DNA of 64,000 bases from Tetzosporium hominis (GTDB lineage Bacteria; Bacillota; Bacilli; Bacillales_A; Planococcaceae): NCBI RefSeq assembly GCF_002265435.1, contig NZ_NOKQ01000134.1:124001-188000 (forward strand). The letters run 5' to 3'. Below are positions 10,061 through 17,392 of the stretch, in pieces (position 1 is the first letter of the stretch; each line of letters starts with the position of its first letter). A model generated the notes under the pieces. That model was not told the DNA's origin. It was given only the letters and a program-made list of their open reading frames with translations, and did no database searches. Made by a program: the position numbers and the translations under genes.

Positions 10061-10073
10061 AATGTGGTATACT
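10046..10073 (+). promoter_or_regulatory. promoter of the riboswitch-terC transcript
   Basis: TTTACA, a 16-bp spacer and TATACT with an extended -10 TG one base upstream. The -35 lies inside the last codons of the RND gene and the start point would fall about 25-30 bp before the aptamer. Confidence 0.6.
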
Positions 10074-10104
10074 ATTTTCATAACAAAATAAGACCTTGAC
10101 AGCT

Positions 10105-10237
10105 GTCAAAGGGGAGTAGCTTTAGGGGGATTTCCCCTATTTCATAGTCGTCATTACATGGCTTAGCCATCGGTTATGATTGGTAGATACAATCTACTTA
10201 GCAAGACCTTTGTCTTTTATTAGGCATAGGTCTTTTT
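10105..10237 (+). promoter_or_regulatory. yybP-ykoY riboswitch (Mn2+) with terminator expression platform
   Basis: The leader contains the signature blocks of this class: AAAGGGGAGTAGC (10108-10120) near the 5' side and GCAAGACCTTTG (10201-10212) closing it. P1 can form from CAAAGG (10107-10112) with CCTTTG (10207-10212). The same 3' strand (AAGACCT, 10203-10209) can instead pair with AGGTCTT (10228-10234) followed by a T-run, which is an intrinsic terminator. The two folds exclude each other, so Mn2+ binding would stabilise P1 and permit read-through. It sits directly upstream of a TerC-family gene, the classical target of this riboswitch. Confidence 0.93.
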
Positions 10238-10269
10238 TGTTTTCAAAATTAGGTTTTAGGAGTGAAGAA

Positions 10270-11046
10270 ATGGAAGCGATACTTTTAGAGTATGGTTGGG
10301 TACTACTTGTACTAATCGTATTAGAGGGTTTACTTGCAGCAGATAATGCCGTAGTTATGGCTGTTATGGTAAAGCATTTACCGCGCGAACAACAAAAGAA
10401 AGCTCTATTCTATGGATTGATGGGAGCCTTCATATTCCGATTTGCAGCACTATTCTTAATCACATTCTTAGTAAACATTTGGCAAGTTCAAGCATTAGGT
10501 GCTGCTTACCTATTGTTTATCTCAGCTAAGCATATATGGGATCAGAGGAAGCATAAAGGGGAAGAACTCGCAGAAACACATTCCCCTGAAACAAAAGGTT
10601 CTGGTTTCTGGATGACAGTTTTAAAAGTAGAACTGGCAGATATCGCGTTTGCCATCGACTCGATGCTGGCAGCTGTGGCAATCGCTGTTACGTTACCAGA
10701 AGTCGGAAACTTTGAAATCGGTGGTATTAATGGTGGTCAATTCGCTGTGATGTTCTTTGGTGGTGTAGTGGGTCTAATCATTATGCGATTTGCAGCTCAT
10801 AAGTTTGTCCAACTCCTTGCAAAGTATCCAACACTAGAAACAGCAGCATTCTTAATTGTTGGATGGGTAGGGGTCAAACTTCTAGTTCTTACATTGTCAC
10901 ACCCACAAATTCAAGTGTTAGATGAGCATTTCCCACACTCTACGGAATGGAAACTGATTTTCTGGATTGTCTTATTAGTTATTGCTGTTGGTGGTTATTT
11001 ACTTGGAGTCAAACGCAACCGTGAAATACCAGGTGAAAAAATGTAA
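10270..11046 (+). CDS. TerC-family integral membrane protein (YkoY-like)
   Basis: A 258-aa membrane protein with about seven hydrophobic helices. The TerC signatures with conserved acidic residues are present in helices: EGLLAADNAVV near residue 22 and ELADIAFAIDSMLA near 125. Members of this family are linked to manganese export or metal loading of exported enzymes. Control by the upstream yybP-ykoY riboswitch supports induction by excess Mn2+. The start at 10270 follows TTAGGAGTGAAG; the earlier in-frame codons lie inside the riboswitch. A strong terminator follows. Confidence 0.9.
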   Translation: MEAILLEYGWVLLVLIVLEGLLAADNAVVMAVMVKHLPREQQKKALFYGLMGAFIFRFAALFLITFLVNIWQVQALGAAYLLFISAKHIWDQRKHKGEELAETHSPETKGSGFWMTVLKVELADIAFAIDSMLAAVAIAVTLPEVGNFEIGGINGGQFAVMFFGGVVGLIIMRFAAHKFVQLLAKYPTLETAAFLIVGWVGVKLLVLTLSHPQIQVLDEHFPHSTEWKLIFWIVLLVIAVGGYLLGVKRNREIPGEKM

Positions 11047-11049
11047 AAA

Positions 11050-11077
11050 AGATAGGAGAAATCCTATCTTTTTTTTA
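11050..11077 (+). terminator. terminator after terC-family gene
   Basis: An 8-bp stem AGATAGGA/TCCTATCT with a GAAA loop and a run of eight or more T. Confidence 0.88.
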
Positions 11078-11125
11078 TATAGTTTTCTATACTAAAGGGT
11101 ATTACAAAGAAGGAGACATCATCTT

Positions 11126-12478
11126 ATGAAGCAAGTTCCACTACCTTCTACTAAAAGTTTAACACCCGCTCAAATCATCGTTTCTTATTATTTTATAGCG
11201 ATTGCCATCTCTGTAGCCCTTCTTTATCTTCCTGGGGTAACCGAAGCAGATGCAGAACTCAGCTTTATCGACACGGTATTTGTTGCTGTTAGCGCCGTCA
11301 GTGTAACCGGTCTTTCGCCGGTTAATATCGCCGACACATTTACTGTTTTTGGGTACGCCATTATCATGATGATTCTTCAACTCGGAGGAATTGGGATCAT
11401 GTCAATCGGGACATTTGTGTGGTTAATTGCCGGCAAGAAAATTGGTCTTCGCGAAAGGCAATTGATTATGATTGACCATAACCAACCGACGCTTTCAGGT
11501 GTAGTTAAACTGATTCGTGAAATTGTGAAAATTCTACTACTCATTCAATTAGTTGGGTCTATTATTCTATCTCTTTATTTTATGCAGGTTTTTGAGGATC
11601 CCAAATTCGCTATTTTAAATGGTATTTTCTCAACGATTTCTGCTACAACAAATGGTGGATTCGATATAAACGGAGACTCGCTACTGTCGTTCCGTGGTGA
11701 TTATTTTGTGCAATCCATTCACATGTTACTTATTGTGCTTGGAGCCATAGGGTTTCCAGTACTCATTGAAGTAAAAGAGTTTTTATCGAATAAAGATAAG
11801 ACATTCCGCTTTTCCTTATTTACTAAGATCACAACAGCTACTTACGGGGCTTTACTTGTAATTGGTGCTATTGGAATTTATGTATTGGAGTACTTTAATA
11901 CGTTCCGTTTTTTAAGTTGGCATGATGCTCTATTTGGAGCCTTGTTCCATTCGGTTTCCTCTCGTTCTGGTGGATTAACTACGATGAATATTGAAATGTT
12001 TGATCAAGGGACAAACTTCTTTATGTCCTTCTTGATGTTTATTGGAGCGTCACCTAGTTCAGTAGGTGGAGGAATTCGAACGACCACATTTGCGATTGCG
12101 CTCTTGTTTCTAATCAATTTCTCAAGAGGAAAGAACGAGATTCAGATTTTTGGCCGAGAAATTCATTTGATTGACGTGTTTAGGTCCTATGCGGTGATCT
12201 TACTAGCTGCACTAATTGTTATTTTTTCTGCGATTTTATTATCTGTTACAGATCCAACGATTCCTATCACTGCGCTAATCTTTGAAATCACAAGTGCGTT
12301 TGGTACCTGTGGGATGTCCCTAGGTGTTACCGATGACCTTTCGAATATAGGAAAAGTGACTATCATGTTCTTGATGTTTATAGGACGTGTGGGACTCATT
12401 TCCTTCCTATTTACATTAGGTGGTAAATCAAATTCCACAAAATTCCATTATCCGAAAGAGCGTGTTATTATCGGATAA
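11126..12478 (+). CDS. ktrB: KtrB/KtrD-type K+ uptake channel subunit (TrkH family)
   Basis: Membrane subunit of a Ktr potassium uptake system, 450 aa, with four repeated membrane-pore-membrane units. Pore-loop signatures with the filter glycines can be read in order: SAVSVTGLS, SATTNGGFD, SSRSGGLTT and ITSAFGTCGMS. It needs a cytoplasmic KtrA/KtrC ring for regulation. None is adjacent, but ktrC lies 14 kb away in this window, like the split ktrC/ktrD arrangement in B. subtilis. The ribosome site is AAGGAGACATC. The gene is monocistronic between terminators. B versus D paralog is not resolved. Confidence 0.9.
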   Translation: MKQVPLPSTKSLTPAQIIVSYYFIAIAISVALLYLPGVTEADAELSFIDTVFVAVSAVSVTGLSPVNIADTFTVFGYAIIMMILQLGGIGIMSIGTFVWLIAGKKIGLRERQLIMIDHNQPTLSGVVKLIREIVKILLLIQLVGSIILSLYFMQVFEDPKFAILNGIFSTISATTNGGFDINGDSLLSFRGDYFVQSIHMLLIVLGAIGFPVLIEVKEFLSNKDKTFRFSLFTKITTATYGALLVIGAIGIYVLEYFNTFRFLSWHDALFGALFHSVSSRSGGLTTMNIEMFDQGTNFFMSFLMFIGASPSSVGGGIRTTTFAIALLFLINFSRGKNEIQIFGREIHLIDVFRSYAVILLAALIVIFSAILLSVTDPTIPITALIFEITSAFGTCGMSLGVTDDLSNIGKVTIMFLMFIGRVGLISFLFTLGGKSNSTKFHYPKERVIIG

Positions 12479-12483
12479 CTAGA

Positions 12484-12520
12484 AAAGAAGCATTTCCAAT
12501 TAGGAAAATGCTTCTTTTTT
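12484..12520. terminator. bidirectional terminator
   Basis: GAAGCATTTCC pairs with GGAAAATGCTTC (one bulged base) and is followed by seven T on the plus strand and TTTTC on the minus strand. It overlaps the last codons of the convergent radical SAM gene. Confidence 0.75.
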
Positions 12521-14215
12521 TGCTGTCTGAACTTCAAACCAGACATGAGGTGTATCAAAGAAATAAAGAATAGGTGTCAGACCGTTTGGTGTGACAATTT
12601 CTGTTACAAATGCACGCTTAAACAACTCACGCTCATAAATAACATGTTCGACCAAGTAAGGGTACTCTTCTCTATCAGAGAGAACCTGATGCAATAGTAC
12701 GGAACGATGTTCTGGTTGAATGGTTTCTTCCCACCAAACGTGACGTGGAATGAATTTTTGGTGGGCTAGATAATCAAGTTTCATTTCAGAGAGCACAGAA
12801 GCACTCATCATGTCTTTAGAGATAAGGAATGCTTGGAGGCGCTTGAACAAATCTTCAAATTGGTGACCGATCCGCGACCAGTTATGGTGCGTCCAGTAAT
12901 CTCCAAATTGTTGGAAGAAATCAAATGGTGTCTCAAAAACATGTGAAACTAAGTACTCAATTGTGCGCTGGAATTTTTGACTGTTCCAATACTTCTCTAA
13001 AATATCTTCTACATTTTTGATTCGGATGATCTCACTGAACGAAAGGACAGAATTCCCCACGATTTCATATGGCGCTTGATCAACGAATTGATACCCATAT
13101 TTAGCGGCGTCAATGCGAAGACCTGTTCCACGTAACAGTTTTAAAAATCCGAGCTGCAATTCTTCAGGGCGGAGAGCAAATACATCATTAAAAGTTTGAC
13201 GGAAAGATTGATAGTCTTCTTCAGGAAGTCCAGCAATCAAGTCAAGATGCTGGTCAATCTTCCCTCCATCGCGAACCATCGTAACAGTTCTTGTGAGCTT
13301 TTCAAAGTTTTGTCTTCTCTTCACGAGGTCGTTTGTATGATCGTTCGTTGATTGAACGCCAATCTCAAATCGGAATAACCCTTTAGGGGCATTGTCATTC
13401 AAATACTGAATTACTTCAGGTCTCATAATGTCAGCGGTAATTTCAAACTGAAAGACGACACCGGGGCGATGTTCTGTAATTAAGAATTCAAACATTTCCA
13501 TCGCGTAGCTTCGAGAAATATTAAACGTACGATCTACAAATTTAATAACCTTAGCGCCGTTGTCCATAAGATAACGAATATCCTCTTTAACAGCTTCTCT
13601 CGCAAAGTAGCGAACGCCTACTTCTATTGAAGACAAACAGAACTGACAAGAGAAGGGACAGCCTCGGCTAGTCTCCACATAGGTGACCCTTTTTCCTAAA
13701 GATGCAACATCATCCGGATTCCGATAAGGAGAAGGGGAGGTCCGTAAATCCAACTTTGGAGGGAGCATCGTCATTTTATAGTTGCCGTTTTCCATGTAAG
13801 CAATTCCGGCTACTTCAGATTTCTCCCTTGAACCGGATTGGAACTGAAGGAACTGACGAAACGATTCTTCCCCTTCACCTATGATGATGTAATCTATGGA
13901 AGGGTGAGTTTTTAACCAATAATCTGTATCATAGGAAACCTCAGGTCCTCCTAAGATGATAGTCGTCTCTGGGGAGATCGTCTTATACATTTCGACGACT
14001 TTTAGAGTTTCTTCGATATTCCATATATAACAGCTGAATCCGAGAATAGTAGGTTTCAATTGATAGATTTCACTGACAATAGATAGAATAGGATCTTTAA
14101 TTGTAAACTCTTTAATAGATATATCGAATTCATTGCCACTATATGCTTGGAGATGACGAATGGCAAGATTGGTATGGATGTATTTAGCGTTTAATGTTGT
14201 AAGTAAAGTTTTCAT
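12500..14215 (-). CDS. B12-binding-domain radical SAM protein (DUF4080 type)
   Basis: A 571-aa iron-sulfur enzyme. An N-terminal cobalamin-binding-like Rossmann domain (about 1-130; ILGGPEVSYD, GEGEESF) precedes a radical SAM core whose cluster motif CPFSCQFC lies near residue 187. A long C-terminal region matches the DUF4080-type tail from memory. Such proteins are common in Bacillales, act on unknown substrates and are often conserved as single genes. There is no modification partner nearby. The ATG at 14215 follows GAAAGGAAG. The function is unassigned; methylation or thiomethylation of RNA or lipid would be speculation. Confidence 0.85.
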   Translation of the reverse strand: MKTLLTTLNAKYIHTNLAIRHLQAYSGNEFDISIKEFTIKDPILSIVSEIYQLKPTILGFSCYIWNIEETLKVVEMYKTISPETTIILGGPEVSYDTDYWLKTHPSIDYIIIGEGEESFRQFLQFQSGSREKSEVAGIAYMENGNYKMTMLPPKLDLRTSPSPYRNPDDVASLGKRVTYVETSRGCPFSCQFCLSSIEVGVRYFAREAVKEDIRYLMDNGAKVIKFVDRTFNISRSYAMEMFEFLITEHRPGVVFQFEITADIMRPEVIQYLNDNAPKGLFRFEIGVQSTNDHTNDLVKRRQNFEKLTRTVTMVRDGGKIDQHLDLIAGLPEEDYQSFRQTFNDVFALRPEELQLGFLKLLRGTGLRIDAAKYGYQFVDQAPYEIVGNSVLSFSEIIRIKNVEDILEKYWNSQKFQRTIEYLVSHVFETPFDFFQQFGDYWTHHNWSRIGHQFEDLFKRLQAFLISKDMMSASVLSEMKLDYLAHQKFIPRHVWWEETIQPEHRSVLLHQVLSDREEYPYLVEHVIYERELFKRAFVTEIVTPNGLTPILYFFDTPHVWFEVQTAKKEAFS

Positions 14216-14353
14216 GCTATCTTCCTTTCATTCTTTCTATTTTAACAGTCCAAATGTGTCGACAATATAGGCTAAAAATACTATGCACATTAAATTCAAA
14301 ATATGAAATGATCAGAATTAGTTGATAACTTAGGGGTGGAAGGAGATTCTTCA

Positions 14354-14662
14354 TTGATTATTGAGAGGGTATTTAAGAAAAAGTACGAGTATATGTTTAA
14401 TAAATTCGCGACAGGAATCTTAGTAATCAATCAGCTAGGGATGATTGAAGAAATCAATTTATAAGCGTGTAATCAATTCGGCTTAGAGCGTGATCAGCTA
14501 GTCAATCAACCTATCTCAACAATTAAAGAAACGGGAACAGGTCTTGGACTAGCGCATGCTTCTCGTGTCATGGAGGATTTGAGAGGAAGAATTGAAGTCG
14601 CAAATAACTTAGCTGGTGGGGCTAGTTTTTATTATTTCTTCCCAACTGCAGTCTATGTGTGA
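14354..14662 (+). pseudogene. collapsed PAS-histidine kinase remnant
   Basis: Starting from TTG 14354 (GGAAGGAG upstream) one frame reads a PAS-like stretch (FATGILVINQLGMIEEIN, then ACNQFGLERDQLVNQP). It is interrupted by TAA at 14462-14464 and then jumps directly to a kinase ATPase end: KETGTGLGLAHASRVMED and GGASFYYFFP. HisKA, the N box and most of HATPase are missing, so a large in-frame internal deletion plus a nonsense codon have occurred. The ending TGA is at 14660-14662, three bases before the -35 of the MarR gene. The rest of 14216-14353 shows nothing I can name. Confidence 0.75.
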
Positions 14663-14664
14663 TT

Positions 14665-14693
14665 TTGACACACTATATTTTTCCTACTATAAT
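14665..14693 (+). promoter_or_regulatory. consensus sigma-A promoter for the MarR gene
   Basis: A perfect TTGACA, 17 bp, perfect TATAAT. A small inverted repeat GTGTG-N7-CACAC (14657-14673) overlaps the -35 and could be an autoregulatory operator. Confidence 0.85.
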
Positions 14694-14728
14694 GTAGTCA
14701 GCGCAAATCGAGATAGGTGGGACTGCAT

Positions 14729-15178
14729 ATGGCAACCGAGCAAGAACGACTCGAGGCATTGAAATTATTTATTGTATTGTCTCGTTCGCATAAAGTACTT
14801 CATGAATCAACTAATCAATTTTTCCAAGACCACGGGCTGAATCCAACAGAATTTGCTGTTTTGGAACTCCTTTACCATAAGGGCAGACAAGCTTTACAAA
14901 AGATTGGTAGTAAAATATTGCTGGCTAGTGGCTCTATAACATATGTGGTAGATAAGTTGGAGAGACGCGGCTTTATCAATCGGATTGCAAGTGATGAAGA
15001 TCGCCGGGTCACCTATGCAGAGATTACAGCTGAAGGAAAAGCTTTTATGGAAGAGCTTTTTCCAAAACATGAACTTCAGTTAGTAGAGCTGATGAGTGTT
15101 TTAAATGTAGAGGAAAAACAAACGTTAACTGAGCTCTTAAAAAAACTAGGGTTGTCTATTAAAAACTTATCTATATAA
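14729..15178 (+). CDS. MarR-family transcriptional regulator
   Basis: A winged-helix repressor of 149 aa. The core shows the MarR pattern: NPTEFAVLELLYHKG, then LASGSITYVVDKLERRGFINR (recognition helix and wing approach), then DRRVTYAEITAEG (wing). This is the MhqR/YkvE-like branch by feel, which answers to quinones or other electrophiles, but no sensing Cys is present. The start is ATG 14729 behind ATAGGTGG; a GTG 12 bp earlier overlaps that site. The gene is alone behind a consensus promoter and ends in a 17-bp hairpin. The target genes are not visible. Confidence 0.85.
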   Translation: MATEQERLEALKLFIVLSRSHKVLHESTNQFFQDHGLNPTEFAVLELLYHKGRQALQKIGSKILLASGSITYVVDKLERRGFINRIASDEDRRVTYAEITAEGKAFMEELFPKHELQLVELMSVLNVEEKQTLTELLKKLGLSIKNLSI

Positions 15179-15215
15179 CAAAACAGGGACTGCGAGATGC
15201 AGTCCCTGTTTTGTT
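15177..15215. terminator. long hairpin between convergent genes
   Basis: A perfect 17-bp stem with a GAGAT loop spans the MarR stop and the lipoprotein stop. It ends in TTTTGTTTAG on the plus strand and contains AACAAAAC on the other, so it serves both directions. Confidence 0.75.
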
Positions 15216-15850
15216 TAGTTCGTTTGAAGAGTTGAAAGCATTTGAATGAATTCGCCAGTTTTCATCACGTCTGACACATCATAAATTGTGGCGCGTACGT
15301 AATGTAGCTCTGTCTCGAAAACATATCCGCTTACTTGACCGCCCTCCACATCCATTTCATAGCCAACAGGCATGTCAACATTTGGTAGCTTTGTTGGAGA
15401 AGAAATTCCCATGAGAGAACCAGCGTTGTCAGATGCTTGAATCGTTTGTTTTAAAGTATCCACAAGCTGTGTACGGTCTCCCTCTTCTTTTGAAATAGTT
15501 TCAATACGCATGAATGCTGCATCGTTCTCATCGAAGTAGACCACGTCTCGATTTGGCTCTTCTGCAGTTAACGAATAGCCATCAAGTAGTTCTAAAGAGA
15601 ATGGTTGATTGTCGCTTTCTACGCGTTCACCGATGGGTTCTACTGCTTCTGGCTCTTCCTCTGCAGCTTCACCAGTGTCTTCTCCCGCTTCTGTTTCTTC
15701 CTCAGTCGTATCTTCACTAGGGTCTTGCTCTCCAGAAGTGACTTCTTCTGTTTCTTCTGGTGTTGCAGAATCCGTATCATCAGAAGTTCCACAAGCAGAT
15801 AACAATAGAATTAGTGCACTTGATGCAATTGCTGCTTTCCAAATTTTCAT
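15215..15850 (-). CDS. hypothetical lipoprotein with acidic linker
   Basis: A 211-aa secreted lipoprotein: lipobox LLSAC near residue 20, then a very Glu/Asp/Thr-rich low-complexity linker to about residue 75, then a compact globular domain (residues about 85-210) with no motif I can assign. ATG 15850 is chosen because AAAGGAG lies 9 nt upstream; a GTG at 15859 overlaps that site. The acidic linker probably extends the domain through the wall. It creates long open frames on the opposite strand that I regard as artefacts. The function is unknown. Confidence 0.75.
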   Translation of the reverse strand: MKIWKAAIASSALILLLSACGTSDDTDSATPEETEEVTSGEQDPSEDTTEEETEAGEDTGEAAEEEPEAVEPIGERVESDNQPFSLELLDGYSLTAEEPNRDVVYFDENDAAFMRIETISKEEGDRTQLVDTLKQTIQASDNAGSLMGISSPTKLPNVDMPVGYEMDVEGGQVSGYVFETELHYVRATIYDVSDVMKTGEFIQMLSTLQTN

Positions 15851-15896
15851 ATTGACCACTCCTTTTGTTTAGTAGACGGTCCGGTGGTGAAATGTT

Positions 15897-16505
15897 TCAC
15901 TCAATTGGTAAAACTAAAAACAATAAAATAAGGGCAGTGCTGTGTGTCACAATGAGAAGAGGCATACTTTTTTTCCATTCGTATAAAAGACCCCATAACA
16001 AGCCTGAGAAGAGGCCAGCTAACGCTCCATATACAAATCCTCCCACAAGTAGGGAAATGGAGAAAAGGATAGAAGCAGCGAGTACTGCATAAAACGTAGG
16101 GAGATACTTTTTAAAGTACTGTTGAACGAACCCTCTCCAAAAAAATTCTTCGGCAGGAGCAATAATAAAGAATAACAGCATAAAATGCCAAATCGTAGTT
16201 GGACCGAATGCTTCTAAAAACCGATGGATCGGTGCAACAGATAGAAACGGGATTACATCAATTACCCAGTAGCTCGCTGCAAATAAAAAGTAAGTGAGAG
16301 TGCCATACCCTACACCTAATAATAAGTATTCTAAAGTTTGGACTTCATCTTCTACTTTCGCATATAGTAAGGACACACCCATTAAAAATAGGATAGTAAA
16401 GGAATAGAAGTACCAAAATGTGTCAGAATCTTGAAATGTGAAAAAAAATAAAGCATAAGCTATAGCAAGAATAGTCGAAACCTTATAAAATTGTAGTGAC
16501 TGCAC
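15897..16505 (-). CDS. CPBP-family intramembrane protease-like protein
   Basis: A 202-aa membrane protein with six to seven hydrophobic helices. The family motif EExxxR is present (PAEEFFWRG) and a late helix has one His (THSTAL). The usual second motif FxxxH is replaced by FSISL and the final HxxxN/B lacks its last residue, so the catalytic set is incomplete. The start is GTG 16505 after GAAAGGAGATT. Relatives act as CAAX-type proteases or bacteriocin self-immunity proteins; activity here is doubtful. Confidence 0.75.
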   Translation of the reverse strand: MQSLQFYKVSTILAIAYALFFFTFQDSDTFWYFYSFTILFLMGVSLLYAKVEDEVQTLEYLLLGVGYGTLTYFLFAASYWVIDVIPFLSVAPIHRFLEAFGPTTIWHFMLLFFIIAPAEEFFWRGFVQQYFKKYLPTFYAVLAASILFSISLLVGGFVYGALAGLFSGLLWGLLYEWKKSMPLLIVTHSTALILLFLVLPIE

Positions 16506-16567
16506 TAATAATCTCCTTTCAGAAAATTAATAGAAAGAAAACCGCAAAACCAATGAAGGTCAAGCGG

Positions 16568-16759
16568 TTATTGTTCTTCAGAGCCATGGATGATTTTATA
16601 ACGTTTATGGTTGATAACGGTCTTTTCTTCCATTTCAAGCTCATCAAAGTTTTCCATGAACGTCAGATCCACGATGACAGAGTTTTCGTTTACTTTTTCA
16701 ACAATACCTTGTAGACCATCTTTGAATTCGATAATATTTCCAACTTCAGCAATTTTCAA
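16568..16759 (-). CDS. ykvS: YkvS-family protein (DUF2187)
   Basis: A small soluble protein of 63 aa, MKIAEVGNIIEF at the N-terminus and TVINHKRYKII near the end, close to B. subtilis YkvS as I recall it. It looks like a small beta-barrel (KOW/SH3-like) with alternating hydrophobics. It starts with TTG 16759 behind AGGGGGAAATC. It sits upstream of the CPBP gene in the same direction. The biochemical role is unknown. Confidence 0.8.
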   Translation of the reverse strand: MKIAEVGNIIEFKDGLQGIVEKVNENSVIVDLTFMENFDELEMEEKTVINHKRYKIIHGSEEQ

Positions 16760-16849
16760 CTAGATTTCCCCCTTCTCTATATTCACAGTTTGCCTTAAAC
16801 CGTAGACTTCGTAAAGGGAAAACTATAAAAATAAGACAAGAGGTATAGA

Positions 16850-17026
16850 ATGGAACAATTTGAACAACTAAAATCAGGAGAATTGAAGGAATTGGTTTTA
16901 ACTAAAGAGCAATTTCTTGAAGTAAGAGAAGAGCTCGTAAAACGAGCTGATTTTAAACATTTTATCGGTACAGCCTATCCAGGTGGAAAAGTAAGATATC
17001 GATGGAGTGTTAATCCGAGAACATGA
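16850..17026 (+). CDS. small hypothetical protein, 58 aa
   Basis: The ATG at 16850 follows AAGAGGTATAG. The 58 residues start MEQFEQLKSGEL and end RWSVNPRT. The first half is a charged helix (LTKEQFLEVREELVKR), followed by FKHFIGTAYPGG and a short basic strand. There is no Cys, signal or membrane segment. It is divergent from ykvS and 55 bp upstream of the Spo0E-like gene. I do not recognise the family; codon use and the ribosome site support a real gene. Confidence 0.6.
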   Translation: MEQFEQLKSGELKELVLTKEQFLEVREELVKRADFKHFIGTAYPGGKVRYRWSVNPRT

Positions 17027-17056
17027 TTGTTTTTTTACGGAATTCTAGTGTACACT
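17027..17056 (+). promoter_or_regulatory. possible promoter of the Spo0E-like gene
   Basis: TTGTTT and TACACT are separated by 18 bp, ending 25 bp before the ATG at 17082. This is a moderate match only. Confidence 0.35.
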
Positions 17057-17081
17057 GTTAAAAAGTGGATGGAGGTGCACA

Positions 17082-17240
17082 ATGACAAAAACATTGCTTA
17101 ACCAGTTAGAACAAGTAAGGCAAGATATGATTCAATGTGCATCTGAGAAAGGCTTGACTGATGAGTCAACCATTCGTCTGAGCGAAGAGTTGGATCAATT
17201 AATTAATCAATATTATAAAGAATTTAAAAAAAATAAATAA
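17082..17240 (+). CDS. Spo0E-family aspartyl-phosphate phosphatase
   Basis: A 52-aa protein with the Spo0E family layout: two short helices joined by a turn, with the signature LSEELDQLINQYY (family SxELD core) in the second helix. In Bacillus these proteins (Spo0E, YisI, YnzD) dephosphorylate Spo0A-P and delay sporulation. The length and motif position fit YnzD-type members. GGATGGAGGTG precedes the ATG at ideal spacing. Substrate assignment to Spo0A is family knowledge. Confidence 0.82.
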   Translation: MTKTLLNQLEQVRQDMIQCASEKGLTDESTIRLSEELDQLINQYYKEFKKNK

Positions 17241-17314
17241 AAAAGGTTTAACTAGTAGAGAGAGTGGAAATACTAAGAAAGAACACAGCAACATTCTCAT
17301 TTCCCCCTTTTTAA

Positions 17315-17350
17315 GAATCATTCAATTCGTTGAATGGTTCTCTTTTTTTT
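17315..17350 (+). terminator. terminator downstream of the Spo0E-like gene
   Basis: An 11-bp stem (GAATCATTCAA/TTGAATGGTTC, one G-T pair) with a TTCG tetraloop and a long T-run. The 70 bp between the stop codon and this hairpin show nothing else. Confidence 0.9.
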
Positions 17351-17392
17351 GCCATGATATACTGTATTTAGATTATCGAAGGAGATGACACT

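Noticed and set aside
11047-11125. c-di-AMP (ydaO-type) riboswitch before the ktrB-type gene
   Set aside because: The gap is only about 80 bp and is filled by the previous terminator; no room for the aptamer.
15514-15872. Three open frames on the strand opposite the acidic lipoprotein
   Set aside because: They arise because the Glu/Thr-rich linker codons have no stops in antisense; their Ser/Val/Phe-rich text has no ribosome site or homology.
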